Shown piece after piece: positions 53,891 through 63,702 of a stretch of DNA of 64,000 bases; positions within the stretch are counted from its first letter, which is position 1; the number at the start of each line of letters is the position of its first letter. Source of the stretch: Maribacter sp. MMG018 (GTDB taxonomy: Bacteria > Bacteroidota > Bacteroidia > Flavobacteriales > Flavobacteriaceae). Under the pieces are notes generated by a model. It saw only the letters and a program-made list of their open reading frames with translations, was not told where the DNA came from and ran no database searches. The stretch is taken from contig NZ_JAGJEC010000005.1 of assembly GCF_018100785.1 (NCBI RefSeq), positions 1 to 64,000 of the forward strand, written 5' to 3'. A program made the translations under genes and the position numbers.

Positions 53891-54970
53891 ATGAATAAAA
53901 ATTATTACGCAGTTTTAATGGCAGGTGGAGTTGGTTCTAGGTTTTGGCCGATTAGTACGTCCGAATACCCGAAACAATTTCACGATATGTTAGGAACGGG
54001 GGAGACACTTATTCAAAAAACCTTTCAACGGCTTAATAAGTTCATTCCCACAGAAAATATCTTGATTTTGACCAACGAGAGATATAATGATCTGGTCTTG
54101 GAGCAATTGCCAATGGTAAAACAAGAACAGGTAGTGTTGGAACCTGCAATGAGAAATACAGCTCCTTGTATTCTATATGCAGCTCTGAAAATCCAGAAAA
54201 TGAACCCGAATGGGGTAATGATCGTAGCTCCCAGTGATCATTGGATCGAAGATGAGGAAGCTTTTTCGAAAGATGTTATCACATGTTTTGATAAATGTGA
54301 AAAGGAGGAAGTGCTGTGTACTTTGGGAATAAAACCAACGTTTCCGAATACGGGTTTTGGGTATATAGAATATGATAAGGCAGATACCGATGCGGTTAAA
54401 AAGGTGAACCAATTTAGGGAGAAACCCGACTATGAAACGGCAAAGGAGTTTTTGGTGCAGGGTAATTTTTTATGGAATGCAGGTATATTTATGTGGAGCG
54501 TAAAAACCATAGTAAATGCATTTAAGGAATTTCAACCTGCTCAATATCAAATTTTTATAAATGGATTAGCTTCCTTAAATTCGGAAGGGGAGAGAGGGTT
54601 TATAACTGAAAACTACCCAAAAGCCGAAAATATTTCTATAGATTATGCCATTTTAGAAAAATCGGAAGATATATATGTGCTGGCCGCTACCTTTGATTGG
54701 AACGATCTGGGTACATGGGGGTCGCTTTTTGATAAATTAAACAAAGACAGCACGGGTAATGCGGTAGTAAATGCACAGTTGTTGCCAGAAGACGCCACCG
54801 GTAATATGATAAGGACATCCAAAGATAAAATTGTTGTGGTCGATGGCTTAAAGGATTATATAATTGTAGACAAAGAAGATGTACTTTTAATATATCCGAA
54901 GACCAAAGAACAAGATATTAAAAAGGTATTGAACAAAGTCAAAGATAAATTTGGTAATAAGTACGCATAG
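53891..54970 (+). CDS. Mannose-1-phosphate guanylyltransferase
   Basis: This enzyme makes GDP-mannose from GTP and mannose-1-phosphate for polysaccharide and lipid glycosylation. The 359-residue protein has the nucleotidyltransferase motif LMAGGVGSRFWPISTSEYPKQF at its N-terminus, PAMRNTAPCI, the PSDHWIED metal region and FREKPD, plus DWNDLGTWGSL near the end. It lacks the isomerase cupin domain of bifunctional ManC. GDP-mannose is also the precursor of GDP-fucose, but no such link is shown here. Confidence 0.93.
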   Translation: MNKNYYAVLMAGGVGSRFWPISTSEYPKQFHDMLGTGETLIQKTFQRLNKFIPTENILILTNERYNDLVLEQLPMVKQEQVVLEPAMRNTAPCILYAALKIQKMNPNGVMIVAPSDHWIEDEEAFSKDVITCFDKCEKEEVLCTLGIKPTFPNTGFGYIEYDKADTDAVKKVNQFREKPDYETAKEFLVQGNFLWNAGIFMWSVKTIVNAFKEFQPAQYQIFINGLASLNSEGERGFITENYPKAENISIDYAILEKSEDIYVLAATFDWNDLGTWGSLFDKLNKDSTGNAVVNAQLLPEDATGNMIRTSKDKIVVVDGLKDYIIVDKEDVLLIYPKTKEQDIKKVLNKVKDKFGNKYA

Positions 54971-54973
54971 GGT

Positions 54974-56443
54974 ATGCAAGAAAAATTAGATCAAGATAAT
55001 ATTACACCTAACGAAAATCCTACTGGTAGTGGGGAAGAGGTGAAAAAGGACTTTTGGGGTCTGTTGGGAAGTATTAAAAAGTTTCTTTTAGAGTTATTGG
55101 ACATAAGGGCCAATACCGACCAAGAGGCGACCAAAGAAGCGATAATCGCCGATATACCTTTTAAAGGCCATACATCGTGGATTCTTATATGTTCTATTTT
55201 TATAGCTTCTATTGGTTTAAATGCCAATTCAACAGCAGTTGTTATCGGCGCCATGTTAATTTCACCGTTGATGGGGCCTATTTTAGGGATAGGACTATCT
55301 ATAGGTATCAATGATATAGATACCTTAAAAAGGTCGTTGAAAAACTTTGGGGTAATGGTGGTACTCAGTGTGCTGACGGCCTTTCTGTTTTTTAAGTTTT
55401 TCCCGCTTAGAGATGAGTCTTCTGAGCTATTGGCAAGAACCGCACCGGACATACGCGATGTTCTGATCGCATTTTTTGGTGGCTTGGCGCTTGTAATCGC
55501 CAGGGCAAAAAAAGGAACCATTGCCAGTGTTATTTTTGGGGTAGCCATTGCAACGGCGTTGATGCCTCCTTTATGTACCGTTGGGTTCGGTTTGGCAATC
55601 GGTAATTGGGACTATGCCAGTGGTGCCATGTATTTATTTACGATCAATACCATCTTCATTGCCTTGGCTACGTTTTTGGTGATTAAGTTATTGCGTTTTC
55701 CAATGGTACGTTATGTGAATTCGCAAAGACGAAGGTTGATCGCCAGGCTTGCCTCGGCGGTAGCCATAGCCGTGATGATTCCGGCAGGAATCACTTTTTG
55801 GGATGCTTTGCAAGAATCATTGTTTAAAAAACAGGCGAACGAGTTTATTGCAGAAAACATAATTCCCTATAAATTTTCAGGGCAAGGTAGGTTTTTAAAG
55901 GATTTTACGGATTTGGAATATAATCACGGTGAAAACTCGCTCATAGCAGTTGTTTTTATGGGGAGTGAAGCAATACCCGAAAATGTAATAGAAACATGGA
56001 GGGCCAAACTTGTGGAAGATCCAAGGCTTAAGAATACAGAGTTGCAAATTATACAAGGGGGACAGAATGATGAGGTCGATCAGCTGAAGTATGTAAACGA
56101 ATTATACGAGTCTCAAAAAAATCAATTATCTAGCAAAGATGATAAAATTACCTTTTTAGAATCTGAACTGGCAAAGATGAAGGAAAGAACCAAATGGCAA
56201 ATTCCTTTTAGCGAAATTAGTCGAGAGGCAAAAGCCAACTATGAAAATTTATCGCGTTTAGGGTATTCCTATTTGATTTCTACCGATTTTGAAAAAACGG
56301 ATACGATACCTGTTTTTGAAATTACTTGGAAGAAACAGGCCAAGCGTTATCAAACGGAAAAGGATGCGAAAAAATTACAAGAGTGGTTAAAGCTTCGTCT
56401 TAATAATAAGAAAATTCAGGTAAAAGAGGTGATAGCGGATTAA
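54974..56443 (+). CDS. DUF389-family membrane protein
   Basis: A 489-residue inner-membrane protein of unknown function. The hydrophilic N-terminus (to about 70) is followed by a membrane part of about six helices (75-285), with the family motif SIGLNANSTAVVIGAMLISPLMGPILGIG and FGVAIATALMPPLCTVGFG. The C-terminal part is soluble and partly coiled-coil. Its stop overlaps the stop of the convergent mlaF-like gene by 4 bases. Confidence 0.88.
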   Translation: MQEKLDQDNITPNENPTGSGEEVKKDFWGLLGSIKKFLLELLDIRANTDQEATKEAIIADIPFKGHTSWILICSIFIASIGLNANSTAVVIGAMLISPLMGPILGIGLSIGINDIDTLKRSLKNFGVMVVLSVLTAFLFFKFFPLRDESSELLARTAPDIRDVLIAFFGGLALVIARAKKGTIASVIFGVAIATALMPPLCTVGFGLAIGNWDYASGAMYLFTINTIFIALATFLVIKLLRFPMVRYVNSQRRRLIARLASAVAIAVMIPAGITFWDALQESLFKKQANEFIAENIIPYKFSGQGRFLKDFTDLEYNHGENSLIAVVFMGSEAIPENVIETWRAKLVEDPRLKNTELQIIQGGQNDEVDQLKYVNELYESQKNQLSSKDDKITFLESELAKMKERTKWQIPFSEISREAKANYENLSRLGYSYLISTDFEKTDTIPVFEITWKKQAKRYQTEKDAKKLQEWLKLRLNNKKIQVKEVIAD

Positions 56444-57207
56444 TTTCGCTCTTCAATATACATTTGGCGCACTTTTTTGAAAAGATCGGATGAATAGACA
56501 AAATTGGTAACGGCTTCGTTATCGGTTTTGAAAATTTCGTTTTTGGTGCCTTCCCATTCTTTAAGGCCATCTTTTAAGAAAAGGATTTTTTCGCCTATTT
56601 GCATCACAGAGTTCATGTCGTGGGTGTTGATGATCGTGGTAATATCGAATTCTTCTGTAATCTCTTTTATAAGGTTGTCTATAAGAATGGCGGTCTTTGG
56701 GTCTAAGCCAGAATTGGGTTCATCACAAAAAAGATATTTGGGGTTCATTACAATAGCTCTCGCAATGGCCACACGTTTTTGCATACCACCTGAAATTTCG
56801 GCAGGATATTTATGATGGGCGTCCACAAGGTTTACACGTTTTAATACGGTGTTTACCCGGTCTTCCATTTCTGATTTGGATTGGTTTGTGAACATTTCCA
56901 AAGGAAATTTAACATTTCCTTCCACGGTCATACTATCAAAGAGAGCACTGCCCTGAAACACCATTCCCATTTCTTGCCGTAACGCTCTTTTTTCTTTTTC
57001 CGTTAGGCTAGAATATGTTTTTCCATCATAGACAATAGATCCTTTTTCAGGAGAGAACAGTCCTAGAAGACATTTCAGGAAAACTGTTTTTCCAGAGCCA
57101 CTTTGGCCTATTATCAAATTGGTTTTTCCGTTTTCAAAAGTGGTAGAAATCCCCTTAAGAATATGGGCGTCGCCAAAAGATTTGTGTATGTCGTTTACCT
57201 CGATCAT
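56440..57207 (-). CDS. MlaF-type ABC transporter ATPase
   Basis: The ATP-binding component of an Mla-type lipid transporter that moves phospholipids between the membranes. With the start at 57207 it has 255 residues; this start overlaps the upstream permease stop by one base. The sequence has the Walker A GQSGSGKT, the signature SGGMQKRVAIARA, Walker B YLFCDEPNSGLDP and the switch histidine in INTHDM. A longer frame (to 57267) would overlap the mlaE-like gene and is unlikely. Confidence 0.9.
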   Translation of the reverse strand: MIEVNDIHKSFGDAHILKGISTTFENGKTNLIIGQSGSGKTVFLKCLLGLFSPEKGSIVYDGKTYSSLTEKEKRALRQEMGMVFQGSALFDSMTVEGNVKFPLEMFTNQSKSEMEDRVNTVLKRVNLVDAHHKYPAEISGGMQKRVAIARAIVMNPKYLFCDEPNSGLDPKTAILIDNLIKEITEEFDITTIINTHDMNSVMQIGEKILFLKDGLKEWEGTKNEIFKTDNEAVTNFVYSSDLFKKVRQMYIEERN

Positions 57208-57944
57208 TAGCCCAATAATAGTTGTGTTAGTAAATAGTTCAATATTATGATGACCACACTTGTCCATACGAACGATGTGGTACTGGCCTTACCGACCTCT
57301 AGGGCACCACCTTTCATGTAATAACCGTGAAAAGAGGGTATAGTAGCTATGATGAAAGCAAAGATCAAGGTTTTTATAAAGGCATAGGCGATATGAAAAG
57401 GTACAAAGTCTGTTTGTAACCCGGATACAAAATCGGCACTTGTAAGAAACCCTCCAAATACACCTGCTATCCATCCCCCAAAAACACCCACATACATAGA
57501 TATGGCTATGGCAAAAGGATAAAAGAGCATTGCTATTATTTTAGGAAAAACGAGGTAGTTCAAAGAGTTTACCCCCATCACTTCCAGGGCATCGATTTGC
57601 TCTGTTACCCGCATGGTACCGATGCTAGATGTAATATATGAACCTACTTTTCCCGCCATGATTATAGATACGAAAGTAGGGGCAAATTCGAGAATAACCG
57701 ATTGTCTGGTTGCAAAACCGATGAGGCTTCTGGGAATAATAGGGTTGGTCAGGTTTAATGCTGTTTGTATGGCTACCACAGCACCAATAAAGAAAGAAAT
57801 AAAAATGATGATGCCCAAAGACCCATAAACAAGTTCATCTATTTCCTTTAAAATCAGCGATTTCATTATGCGCCATTTCGTAGGTTTTTTGAAAACCTCA
57901 CGGATCATAATTGCATAGCTGCCAATAGACGCTAAATAGTTCAT
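57207..57944 (-). CDS. MlaE-type ABC transporter permease
   Basis: A 245-residue inner-membrane permease of the MlaE family with about five hydrophobic segments. The family motifs are present: AVVAIQTALNL, TFVSIIMAGKVGSYITSSIGTMRVTEQIDALEVMGVNSLNYLVFPK and GYYMKGGALEVGKASTTSFVWTSVVIIILNYLLT. It is co-transcribed with the MlaF-like ATPase through a TAATG overlap. The MlaD-type substrate protein is not adjacent on this side. Confidence 0.92.
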   Translation of the reverse strand: MNYLASIGSYAIMIREVFKKPTKWRIMKSLILKEIDELVYGSLGIIIFISFFIGAVVAIQTALNLTNPIIPRSLIGFATRQSVILEFAPTFVSIIMAGKVGSYITSSIGTMRVTEQIDALEVMGVNSLNYLVFPKIIAMLFYPFAIAISMYVGVFGGWIAGVFGGFLTSADFVSGLQTDFVPFHIAYAFIKTLIFAFIIATIPSFHGYYMKGGALEVGKASTTSFVWTSVVIIILNYLLTQLLLG

Positions 57945-58055
57945 GTATTAAAAATAGATTTCTTACGGTAAAAATAACAATAAACGATTTGATTTAACTT
58001 CTATTTAAACTATTAAGAGGTATTTTATTTACATTTACACTTCAAAATTTTAAGC

Positions 58056-59732
58056 ATGAGTACGAATTTCAGATTACCGATTTTAGCAGTATTATTTACA
58101 TTCTTTTCAATTATATCCGGATTTTCACAACGTAAGTCAAAAGCGGAAGATGATAAGGCTTTACAAGGGAGGCCGAAGCTTGTTGTTGGTATTATCGTGG
58201 ATCAAATGCGTTTTGATTATTTGACCCGTTTTTACGACCAGTTCGATGATAAGGGAGGTTTTAAAAGAATGATGGAAAATGGGTTTAATTGTAAGAACAA
58301 CCATTATAACTATGCTCCGACCAGTACGGCTCCTGGCCATGCATCGGTTTATACCGGTACTACGCCTGCAACACATGGGATCATAGGCAACAATTGGTAC
58401 GATAAGGAGAATGATGTAGAGGTATATTGTGCCTCCGATGACGGTTATGAATCTGTAGGTACTACTTCTGACGCCGGTAAAATGTCTCCGAACCGTATGT
58501 TGGTAAGTACGATTACCGACCAATTGCGGTTGCATACCCAGATGCAGGGAAAAACGATTGGGATAGCTTTAAAGGATAGGGGGGCTATTTTACCTGCAGG
58601 GCACGCCGCAAACGCTGCATATTGGTTTCATGGTGCCGATGAAGGGAAATGGATAAGTAGTACATATTATATGGACGAGTTGCCACAATGGGTAAATGAT
58701 TTTAATGCTTCTGGTGTTGCCGGATCTTATAAGAAAGCATGGACCACCTTAAAAGATATTAATAGTTATGTAGAAAGTGGTAGTGACAACAATGCGTTCG
58801 AAGGCTTGTTTGAAGGTGAAACTTCACCGACATTTCCTCATAATCCCCAAGAATTATTGAACAAGAACAAAGATTTCGATATTATAAAAAGTACACCTTT
58901 TGGTAATAGCCTAACGGCCGATTTTGCTATTGAAGCATTAAAGCAAGAAGAGTTGGGTAAAGATGATATTACCGATTTCTTGGCGGTTAGCTTCTCTAGT
59001 ACAGATTATGTAGGACATAAATTTGGGGTCAATTCCAAAGAGGTAGAAGATACATACGTTAGGTTAGATAAAGATCTAGCAAGGTTGTTTGAAGCTTTGG
59101 ACAAAAACGTGGGAGAAGGTGAGTATACCGTGTTTTTAACGGCCGATCATGCCGCTATTAATGTGCCGGCATACCTAGAGTCTGTTAAAATACCTGCGGG
59201 CTATGTAGATTATGATACTACTAATGAGAAGTTTGCGAATTTTTTAAAGTATAAGTACGGGACAAAGGATATAGTGAAGAATTTTTCTAACTATCAGATT
59301 TTTTTAGATCATAAGATTATAAAGAACCTGGACTTGGAGGTAAGGGAAGTACAAGAGGAAATAGCTAAAGAATTTTTGAGTTATGATTATGTGGCCAGGG
59401 TCTATACCGGTTATCAGATGTGGCAGAACAACTATACTTCGGGCATACCTTATATTCTGCAAAATGGGTACAATCAAAAACGCTCGGGCGATGTGCTATT
59501 GGTTTTAAAACCAGGAACCATAACTTATTCAAAAACAGGTTCTACGCATGGTTCTCCGCAGATTTATGATACGCATACTCCGTTATTGTTCTATGGCAAA
59601 GGCATAAAAAAGGGGAGTACTGTTGAACGTACCGAGATTCCTGATATAGCACCGACTATTTCATCTTTGTTGGGCATTGCTTTTCCGAATGGAACAACTG
59701 GTAAGCCCATTGTTAAGGTGTTAGAACAGTAA
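58056..59732 (+). CDS. PafA-like alkaline phosphatase
   Basis: A 558-residue exported phosphatase related to PafA of Bacteroidota, which frees phosphate from many monoesters. After a signal peptide (to about residue 24) the metal-site VGIIVDQMRFDYL (Asp49) is followed by PTSTAPGHASVYTG, in which Thr91 is the likely nucleophile. FSSTDYVGHKFG and TADHAAINVP carry further metal ligands, and STHGSPQIYDTHTPLLFYG the last. murI begins 6 bases later. Confidence 0.9.
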   Translation: MSTNFRLPILAVLFTFFSIISGFSQRKSKAEDDKALQGRPKLVVGIIVDQMRFDYLTRFYDQFDDKGGFKRMMENGFNCKNNHYNYAPTSTAPGHASVYTGTTPATHGIIGNNWYDKENDVEVYCASDDGYESVGTTSDAGKMSPNRMLVSTITDQLRLHTQMQGKTIGIALKDRGAILPAGHAANAAYWFHGADEGKWISSTYYMDELPQWVNDFNASGVAGSYKKAWTTLKDINSYVESGSDNNAFEGLFEGETSPTFPHNPQELLNKNKDFDIIKSTPFGNSLTADFAIEALKQEELGKDDITDFLAVSFSSTDYVGHKFGVNSKEVEDTYVRLDKDLARLFEALDKNVGEGEYTVFLTADHAAINVPAYLESVKIPAGYVDYDTTNEKFANFLKYKYGTKDIVKNFSNYQIFLDHKIIKNLDLEVREVQEEIAKEFLSYDYVARVYTGYQMWQNNYTSGIPYILQNGYNQKRSGDVLLVLKPGTITYSKTGSTHGSPQIYDTHTPLLFYGKGIKKGSTVERTEIPDIAPTISSLLGIAFPNGTTGKPIVKVLEQ

Positions 59733-59738
59733 AATAGA

Positions 59739-60527
59739 ATGAACGAACGCCCAATAGGTATTTTTGATTCTGGAGTAGGGGGCACTTCCATCTGGAAAGA
59801 GATTCAACATCTATTGCCAAAAGAAAACTGTATCTATCTTGCGGATAGCAAAAATGCACCGTACGGAGAAAAGACTGCAGATGAAATAATTGGGTTAAGT
59901 GTCAAGAACACAGAACTTCTTCTAGAGAATAATTGTAAGATAATAGTGGTAGCCTGCAATACGGCTACCACTAATGCGATTAATTATTTAAGAAGTGCCT
60001 ATGATGTTCCTTTTGTTGGTATAGAACCGGCCATAAAACCGGCGGCCTTAAATTCAAAATCGAAAACAGTTGGTATTTTAGCAACCAAGGGGACATTGAC
60101 CAGTGCCCTTTTTCACAGTACTGCACAAAACCATGCCGAAGGAATCGAAATTGTTGAACGCGAAGGCAAAGGATTGGTGGAATTGATCGAAAAAGGAGAA
60201 TTGGATAGTGAAGCAACTGTTTCTTTGTTAAAACAATTTCTGGAACCTATGCTGGATAAGGGCATCGATTACCTTGTTTTGGGGTGCACCCATTACCCGT
60301 ATTTGGTTCCGGTATTACAACGACTTCTGCCAGAAGGAGTTAAAATTATTGATTCTGGAGAAGCTGTGGCCAGGCAGACAAAAGCTGTTTTAGAAAAAGG
60401 GGGCTTGCTTAACAATATGGCACTAAAAGGAAAACACCGATTTTTTACCAATGCCGAACTGTCGGTACTACAGCGGTTTGTTGCAAATATCACAGACCAT
60501 GTGCAGGTAGACTATCTAGATTTTTAA
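59739..60527 (+). CDS. murI: Glutamate racemase
   Basis: Makes D-glutamate for peptidoglycan. The 262-residue protein has IGIFDSGVGGTS at the N-terminus and the two catalytic cysteines Cys73 (VACNTATTNA) and Cys183 (LGCTHYPYL). It is convergent with folA, with only 13 bases between the stop codons. Confidence 0.95.
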   Translation: MNERPIGIFDSGVGGTSIWKEIQHLLPKENCIYLADSKNAPYGEKTADEIIGLSVKNTELLLENNCKIIVVACNTATTNAINYLRSAYDVPFVGIEPAIKPAALNSKSKTVGILATKGTLTSALFHSTAQNHAEGIEIVEREGKGLVELIEKGELDSEATVSLLKQFLEPMLDKGIDYLVLGCTHYPYLVPVLQRLLPEGVKIIDSGEAVARQTKAVLEKGGLLNNMALKGKHRFFTNAELSVLQRFVANITDHVQVDYLDF

Positions 60528-60540
60528 TATAGTTCAAAAC

Positions 60541-61026
60541 TTAGTTTTGGTTCTTTCTTTTGTAAGTTATATAGGTGAAATCGTATTTATGTTTATCATC
60601 TTTTGGGTGATATTCTTCATGAACGACTTCCCAAGTATCATGGTCAATTTCTGGAAAAAAAGTATCGGCGTCAAAAGATTCGTGTACTCTTGTGAGTTCA
60701 ATGATATTTGAAAATTGCTCCCCTTGTTTATATATTTCACCACCTCCTATAATAAAAGCATCTTCATAAGAAATCATTTCCAAGGCATCTTCGAGTGAAT
60801 GCACCACAAGGCAATTGTTCCAATCAACTTTATAGTTTTTGTCCCTGGTAACGATAATGTGGGTTCTATTGGGCAGGGGTTTGGGGAAACTTTCAAAGGT
60901 TTTTCTTCCCATAATAATTTTATGCCCGGTTGTTAAACGTTTAAAGCGTTTAAAATCATCTGGCAAGTGCCAAAGTAAATCATTGTCTTTTCCTAAAGCG
61001 TTGTTCTCCGCAGCTGCGGCTATCAT
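60541..61026 (-). CDS. folA: Dihydrofolate reductase
   Basis: Reduces dihydrofolate to tetrahydrofolate with NADPH. The start at 61026 gives a 161-residue protein beginning MIAAAAENNALGKDNDLLWHLPDDF, the normal N-terminus. A GTG five codons upstream is possible, while the frame continuing to 61140 adds an improbable extension. HKIIMGRKTFESF and AFIIGGGEIYKQ are typical. With thyA at 62792 it completes the dTMP-folate cycle in this window. Confidence 0.92.
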   Translation of the reverse strand: MIAAAAENNALGKDNDLLWHLPDDFKRFKRLTTGHKIIMGRKTFESFPKPLPNRTHIIVTRDKNYKVDWNNCLVVHSLEDALEMISYEDAFIIGGGEIYKQGEQFSNIIELTRVHESFDADTFFPEIDHDTWEVVHEEYHPKDDKHKYDFTYITYKRKNQN

Positions 61027-61175
61027 GGTAATTGTATTCACAAAATCATTTTTTTCAATATTACAAAAAGTAGGCCAAAAGAAGATAACTATCTTTAGGC
61101 AAAACAGATGGTGTATGCTATATAGTTTAAGATATAGCAATGAAGACGAATTACTGGCCTGTTAAAGAATAAATA

Positions 61176-62261
61176 ATGGATAAAATTAGAAAAGAGTTTC
61201 CCGTTTTAAGAAAAGGAGTCTATTTAAATACTGCCGTATATGGTCCTCTATATGACTCGTTGATAGATTGGCGGCAAGAACATGATCTCGATTTTTTATT
61301 GCACGGGAGCGAAATGCGCGAGAACACTCTAAAAGTAATAGCTGACACTAGAGCCAATGTTGGAGATTTCTTTAATTGTAAAAAAAATAATGTAGCACTG
61401 GTCAATAATTTTTCAATAGGCCTTAATACCCTGCTAGAAGGTATTGACGTTAGAAAAAAAGTATTGCTTTTTAATAATGACTATCCTTCGGTTAATTGGG
61501 CATTTGAAAATAGAAATTTCGATATTTCATATGTAAAAATGGGGGTAGAGGTGGAAGCTGATATCGAAGCGGCGATTAAGAAGGGTCATATTGATATTTT
61601 GGCTTTTAGTCTGGTTCAATGGCTAGATGGTTTTTTAATAGATTTGGATTTTATCAAACGTTTAAAACAATCTCATCCAGATTTATTGATTATAGCGGAT
61701 GGTACTCAATTTTGTGGTGCCAAGACCTTTGATTTTGATAATTCTGGAATAGATGTACTTGGTGCAAGTGCCTATAAGTGGTTGCTTTCTGGTTATGGCA
61801 ATGGATTTATGATGTTTTCGGATCGCATAATTGAAGAATGTTCGGTGAATACCATAGGTTTTAATGCGGCTAATGGCAACTTTGACAATAGGGACAATAT
61901 ACGTTTTGCCAAAAAGTTTGAACCGGGCCATTTGTCCAGTCTTAATTTTGGTAGTCTTAATTTTTCTTTACAGTATTTTCAAAATATTGGTATGGATAAG
62001 ATTACAGAACATAATAAATTTTTGTCGCAAAGGGCAAAAGAGGAGTTTGCAGGTTTAGGTTTGCTGGATCAACATATTGTGGAAAGGGAAAAGCATAGCG
62101 GCATATTTAATATTAAGGTTGATGAGAGTGTTTTTCAGAGCTTATTTCAGAAAAACATTGTTTGTGCTCAAAGGGGGTCAGGTGTAAGACTGGGCTTTCA
62201 TTTTTATAATAATGAAAGTGACCTGGATACGGTCGTAAAAATCTTAAAAACAGCAAAATAG
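61176..62261 (+). CDS. Class V aminotransferase (PLP-dependent)
   Basis: A 361-residue PLP enzyme of the class V aminotransferase/cysteine desulfurase-like superfamily. YLNTAVYGPL is near the N-terminus. Asp in LLIIADGTQFCG and the lysine of LGASAYKWLLSGYGNGFM (Schiff-base Lys) are visible. NTIGFNAANG and a C-terminal small domain follow. The substrate is unknown. It is not part of an obvious suf or isc cluster. Confidence 0.87.
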   Translation: MDKIRKEFPVLRKGVYLNTAVYGPLYDSLIDWRQEHDLDFLLHGSEMRENTLKVIADTRANVGDFFNCKKNNVALVNNFSIGLNTLLEGIDVRKKVLLFNNDYPSVNWAFENRNFDISYVKMGVEVEADIEAAIKKGHIDILAFSLVQWLDGFLIDLDFIKRLKQSHPDLLIIADGTQFCGAKTFDFDNSGIDVLGASAYKWLLSGYGNGFMMFSDRIIEECSVNTIGFNAANGNFDNRDNIRFAKKFEPGHLSSLNFGSLNFSLQYFQNIGMDKITEHNKFLSQRAKEEFAGLGLLDQHIVEREKHSGIFNIKVDESVFQSLFQKNIVCAQRGSGVRLGFHFYNNESDLDTVVKILKTAK

Positions 62262-62356
62262 AAATTATTTACTTCTGATAAAAGAAAGATGAAATTTTCA
62301 TACCTCGGTTAAAAGAAGCTAAATTTTTATTAAAATGATAAAAATTGCATTAAGCG

Positions 62357-62388
62357 TTGACAATGAGTGTTTTAATGTGTTAGTTTTG
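62357..62388 (+). promoter_or_regulatory. Promoter of the CBM48-like gene
   Basis: TTG (62357-62359) and TAGTTTTG (62381-62388, matching TAnnTTTG) are 21 bases apart, 24 bases before the start codon. Confidence 0.55.
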
Positions 62389-62411
62389 TTTAGAATTTAA
62401 AAACTGAAGTC

Positions 62412-62708
62412 ATGGCAATTGCAAAACAATATTTAAAAACAAAACCGGTGTGTAAAGTTACTTTTACAGTGCCTGCTAAAGATGCGAAGAAAGTTGCCGT
62501 AGTTGGTGACTTTAATAACTGGAGTCCTAAGGAAAGCAGTTTAAAAAAATTAAAGAACGGAACTTTTAAGGGAACCTTTAATTTGCCAAAAGAAGGTTCT
62601 TATGAGTTTAAATATATTGTAGATGGTGCCTATGTTAACGAGACGGAAGCAGACCGTTATCAATGGAACGATTATGCCGGTTCTGAGAACGCTGTGCTCG
62701 AATTATAG
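62412..62708 (+). CDS. Small CBM48/isoamylase N-terminal-like protein
   Basis: A 98-residue single-domain protein of the isoamylase early-set/glycogen-binding type: VTFTVPAKDAKKVAVVGDFNNWSP at about 17-41, then GTFKGTFNLPKEGSYEFKYIVDG and a final WNDYAGSENAVLEL. Such stand-alone domains are common in Flavobacteriaceae. It may bind glycogen or another alpha-glucan and regulate an enzyme, but the role is not known. It has its own promoter and a terminator. Confidence 0.88.
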   Translation: MAIAKQYLKTKPVCKVTFTVPAKDAKKVAVVGDFNNWSPKESSLKKLKNGTFKGTFNLPKEGSYEFKYIVDGAYVNETEADRYQWNDYAGSENAVLEL

Positions 62709-62730
62709 AATAATTTAAACCTTAGAATTG

Positions 62731-62770
62731 AAGAAGGGAGAAAACATGTTTTCTCCCTTCTTTATTTTAT
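62731..62770 (+). terminator. Intrinsic terminator behind the CBM48-like gene
   Basis: A perfect 32-base palindrome (62731-62762) is followed by a T-rich tail on the plus strand. It lies between converging genes and may also stop thyA transcripts. Confidence 0.8.
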
Positions 62771-62791
62771 AGCTTTTGTAAAAAAGTAATG

Positions 62792-63616
62792 TTATACCGC
62801 AACCACACCTTTTATATGCGGATGCGGATCATAATCTAAAAGGGTAAAATCTTCAAACTTAAAGTCGAAAATATCCTTTATTTTATGGTTGATAACCATT
62901 TTTGGTAACGGTCTAGGTTCTCTACTTAGCTGTAGTTCTACTTGCTCCATATGATTGTTGTAGATATGGGCATCACCAAAAGTATGGATGAAATCACCAG
63001 GTTCATATCCACATACTTGAGCCATCATCATGGTGAAAAGTGCATAAGAAGCTATGTTAAACGGAACCCCTAAGAAGATATCTGCACTACGTTGGTATAA
63101 TTGACAGGATAATTTCCCGTCGGCAACATAAAACTGAAAAAATGCATGGCATGGGGGCAAAGCCGCTTTGCCGTTGGCAACATTTTCAGAAAAAGATTTT
63201 GAGGTGTCCGGTAAAACACTAGGGTTCCATGCGGATACCAACATTCTTCTACTATTTGGGTTTGTTTTTAAGGAATGTACGATTTCTTTGATTTGGTCTA
63301 TTTCATCACCGTTCCAATTTCGCCACTGGTGACCATAAACAGGACCTAGATCACCATTTTCGTCCGCCCACTCGTTCCATATACGAACACCATTTTCTTG
63401 TAGGTACTTAATATTGGTGTCTCCTTTCAAGAACCATAATAGTTCATGAACAATTGATTTTAGGTGTAGTTTTTTTGTGGTAACCAAGGGAAAACCTTTC
63501 TGAAGATCGAATCTCATTTGGTACCCGAAAACGCTTTTTGTTCCGGTTCCGGTTCGGTCCCCTTTTTGGTTTCCTTCCTTTAAAACATGTTTTAATAAAT
63601 CGTGATATTGTTTCAT
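62792..63616 (-). CDS. thyA: Thymidylate synthase
   Basis: Makes dTMP from dUMP and methylene-tetrahydrofolate. The 274-residue protein has the nucleophile Cys156 in [13 protein letters not shown], the arginines DRTGTGTKS and NSRRM, the [23 protein letters not shown] region and the C-terminal [11 protein letters not shown]. It is near folA, a common functional partner. Confidence 0.97.
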   Translation of the reverse strand: MKQYHDLLKHVLKEGNQKGDRTGTGTKSVFGYQMRFDLQKGFPLVTTKKLHLKSIVHELLWFLKGDTNIKYLQENGVRIWNEWADENGDLGPVYGHQWRNWNGDEIDQIKEIVHSLKTNPNSRRMLVSAWNPSVLPDTSKSFSENVANGKAALPPCHAFFQFYVADGKLSCQLYQRSADIFLGVPFNIASYALFTMMMAQVCGYEPGDFIHTFGDAHIYNNHMEQVELQLSREPRPLPKMVINHKIKDIFDFKFEDFTLLDYDPHPHIKGVVAV

Positions 63617-63702
63617 TTTTCTTCTTCAGAGAGTAGTGGTGCTAAAGTAGAAAAAGAGTGGCTTAAATGTATCTTGGCCAACGCTATTTTATCAAAAGGT
63701 TA

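Noticed and set aside
60541-61140. Long form of folA starting at 61140
   Set aside because: Dihydrofolate reductases begin close to the MIAAAAENNALG segment; the extension has no family support.
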